Shown piece by piece: positions 13,026-13,432 of a stretch of DNA of 13,432 bases. The notes beneath the pieces were generated by a model. It had not been told where the DNA came from. It did not search any database and saw nothing but the letters and a program-made list of their open reading frames with translations. A program made the translations under genes and the position numbers. The first letter of the stretch is position 1; the number at the start of each line of letters is the position of its first letter. Source of the DNA: Dehalococcoidia bacterium (GTDB taxonomy: Bacteria; Chloroflexota; Dehalococcoidia; SAR202; UBA11138). The stretch is taken from contig JAAXHY010000576.1 in NCBI GenBank assembly GCA_012270665.1, positions 1 through 13,432 on the forward strand. Direction: 5' to 3'.

Positions 13026-13432
13026 ATGACGACGGCGACACGCGAGTATAAGGTTGTAGGCACGAGACCAATCAGGCACGACGGCGCGGACAAGGTTACG
13101 GGTCGCGCTGTGTATGGGGCGGACATGAACCTGCCGGGGATGCTATACGGCAAGGTTCTGCGCTCTCCGCACGCGCACGCGCGGATCACGAGGCTGGACA
13201 CGTCGAAGGCGGAGGATCACCCTGAGTGTCGCGGCGTGGTGACGTCGGCGGACTTCGCGCCGAGCGAGCCGGTTGGTCCGATTGCGGTCCTTGGACAGAT
13301 GCCGCCGGACAACGTGCTCGTCCGCGACAAGGCAATGTACAAGGGCCACGCCATCGCCGCGGTGGCCGCGACCAGCGCGCACGCCGCCGAGGAGATACTG
13401 TCACTCATCGAGGTGGAGTACGAGGTCTTGCC
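13026..13432 (+). CDS. Xanthine dehydrogenase/CO dehydrogenase-family molybdopterin-binding large subunit, 3' truncated
   Basis: The first 135 residues of a molybdenum hydroxylase large subunit (CoxL/XdhA type), which in complete form carries the molybdopterin cytosine dinucleotide site and hydroxylates aldehydes, purines, CO or other substrates together with FAD and 2Fe-2S subunits. The visible part is the N-terminal a/b-hammerhead domain: VGTRPIRHDGADKVTGRAVY, then GADMNLPGMLYGKVLRSPHA and HARI (residues 11-54), VVTSADF (71-77), VLVRDKAMYKGHAIAAVAA (97-115) and HAAEEILSLIEVEYEVLP (118-135). The family opening is a strong match. The start is supported by GAGGTGA seven bases upstream of ATG. 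The active-site residues that would separate a CO dehydrogenase (the VAYRCSFR-type loop) from other hydroxylases lie beyond the window, so the substrate is open. It follows a gap of about 450 bases that contains only a gene relic. Confidence 0.93.
   Translation, partial: MTTATREYKVVGTRPIRHDGADKVTGRAVYGADMNLPGMLYGKVLRSPHAHARITRLDTSKAEDHPECRGVVTSADFAPSEPVGPIAVLGQMPPDNVLVRDKAMYKGHAIAAVAATSAHAAEEILSLIEVEYEVL

Noticed and set aside
1..13432. CRISPR arrays, tRNA or rRNA genes, insertion sequences, integrases
   Set aside because: No regularly spaced identical repeats, cloverleaf-like segments, rRNA-like stretches or transposase/integrase motifs were seen on either strand. The heptamer tracts are far too short and unspaced to be CRISPR.

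Overview
The window looks like part of a bacterial chromosome from a GC-rich, largely heterotrophic lineage. Two enolase-superfamily (mandelate racemase/muconate lactonizing type) genes, a monocarboxylate-type MFS carrier, a peptide-type ABC ATPase and a CoxL/XdhA-like molybdopterin hydroxylase lie close together. That combination resembles Dehalococcoidia/SAR202-type Chloroflexota, whose genomes carry many such paralogues. This is an inference from gene content; no rRNA or other marker is present to prove it.

Layout. 1-882 (+): the 3' part of an oligopeptide ABC transporter ATPase. 929-1222 (+): a HigA-like antitoxin without a toxin, followed by a five-segment membrane protein (1287-1961, +) and a convergent ribbon-helix-helix antitoxin-like protein (1965-2186, -), also without a toxin. 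2221-4640 (-): a probable catabolic pair, an enolase-superfamily enzyme followed by an MFS carrier. 5157-7321 (+): a compact type II restriction-modification island, with an endonuclease split by a one-base frameshift in an A7 run and an apparently intact N6-adenine methyltransferase. 7364-8560 (-): a second enolase-superfamily enzyme with a complete set of acid-sugar dehydratase residues. 8753-10008 (-): two small exported or membrane-anchored proteins of unknown function in one operon. 10210-12576 (+): a soluble GAF-PAS-histidine kinase-receiver-winged helix protein divergent from them. 12591-12797 (-): a decayed N-terminal fragment of a large DNA methyltransferase/restriction protein. 13026-end (+): the start of a molybdopterin hydroxylase large subunit.

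Signals outside genes. Two tracts of degenerate tandem heptamers with the same phase and orientation lie on either side of the first enolase gene (3481-3529 and 4810-4879). A clean 11-bp direct repeat with a third copy 21 bp away sits between the divergent promoters of the exported-protein operon and the kinase-regulator gene. This is the arrangement expected for an OmpR/PhoB-type binding site, so the fused regulator may control itself and the exported proteins. The least described part of the window is this pairing: a one-polypeptide two-component system divergent from a two-gene exported module, one member of which has an internally duplicated domain.
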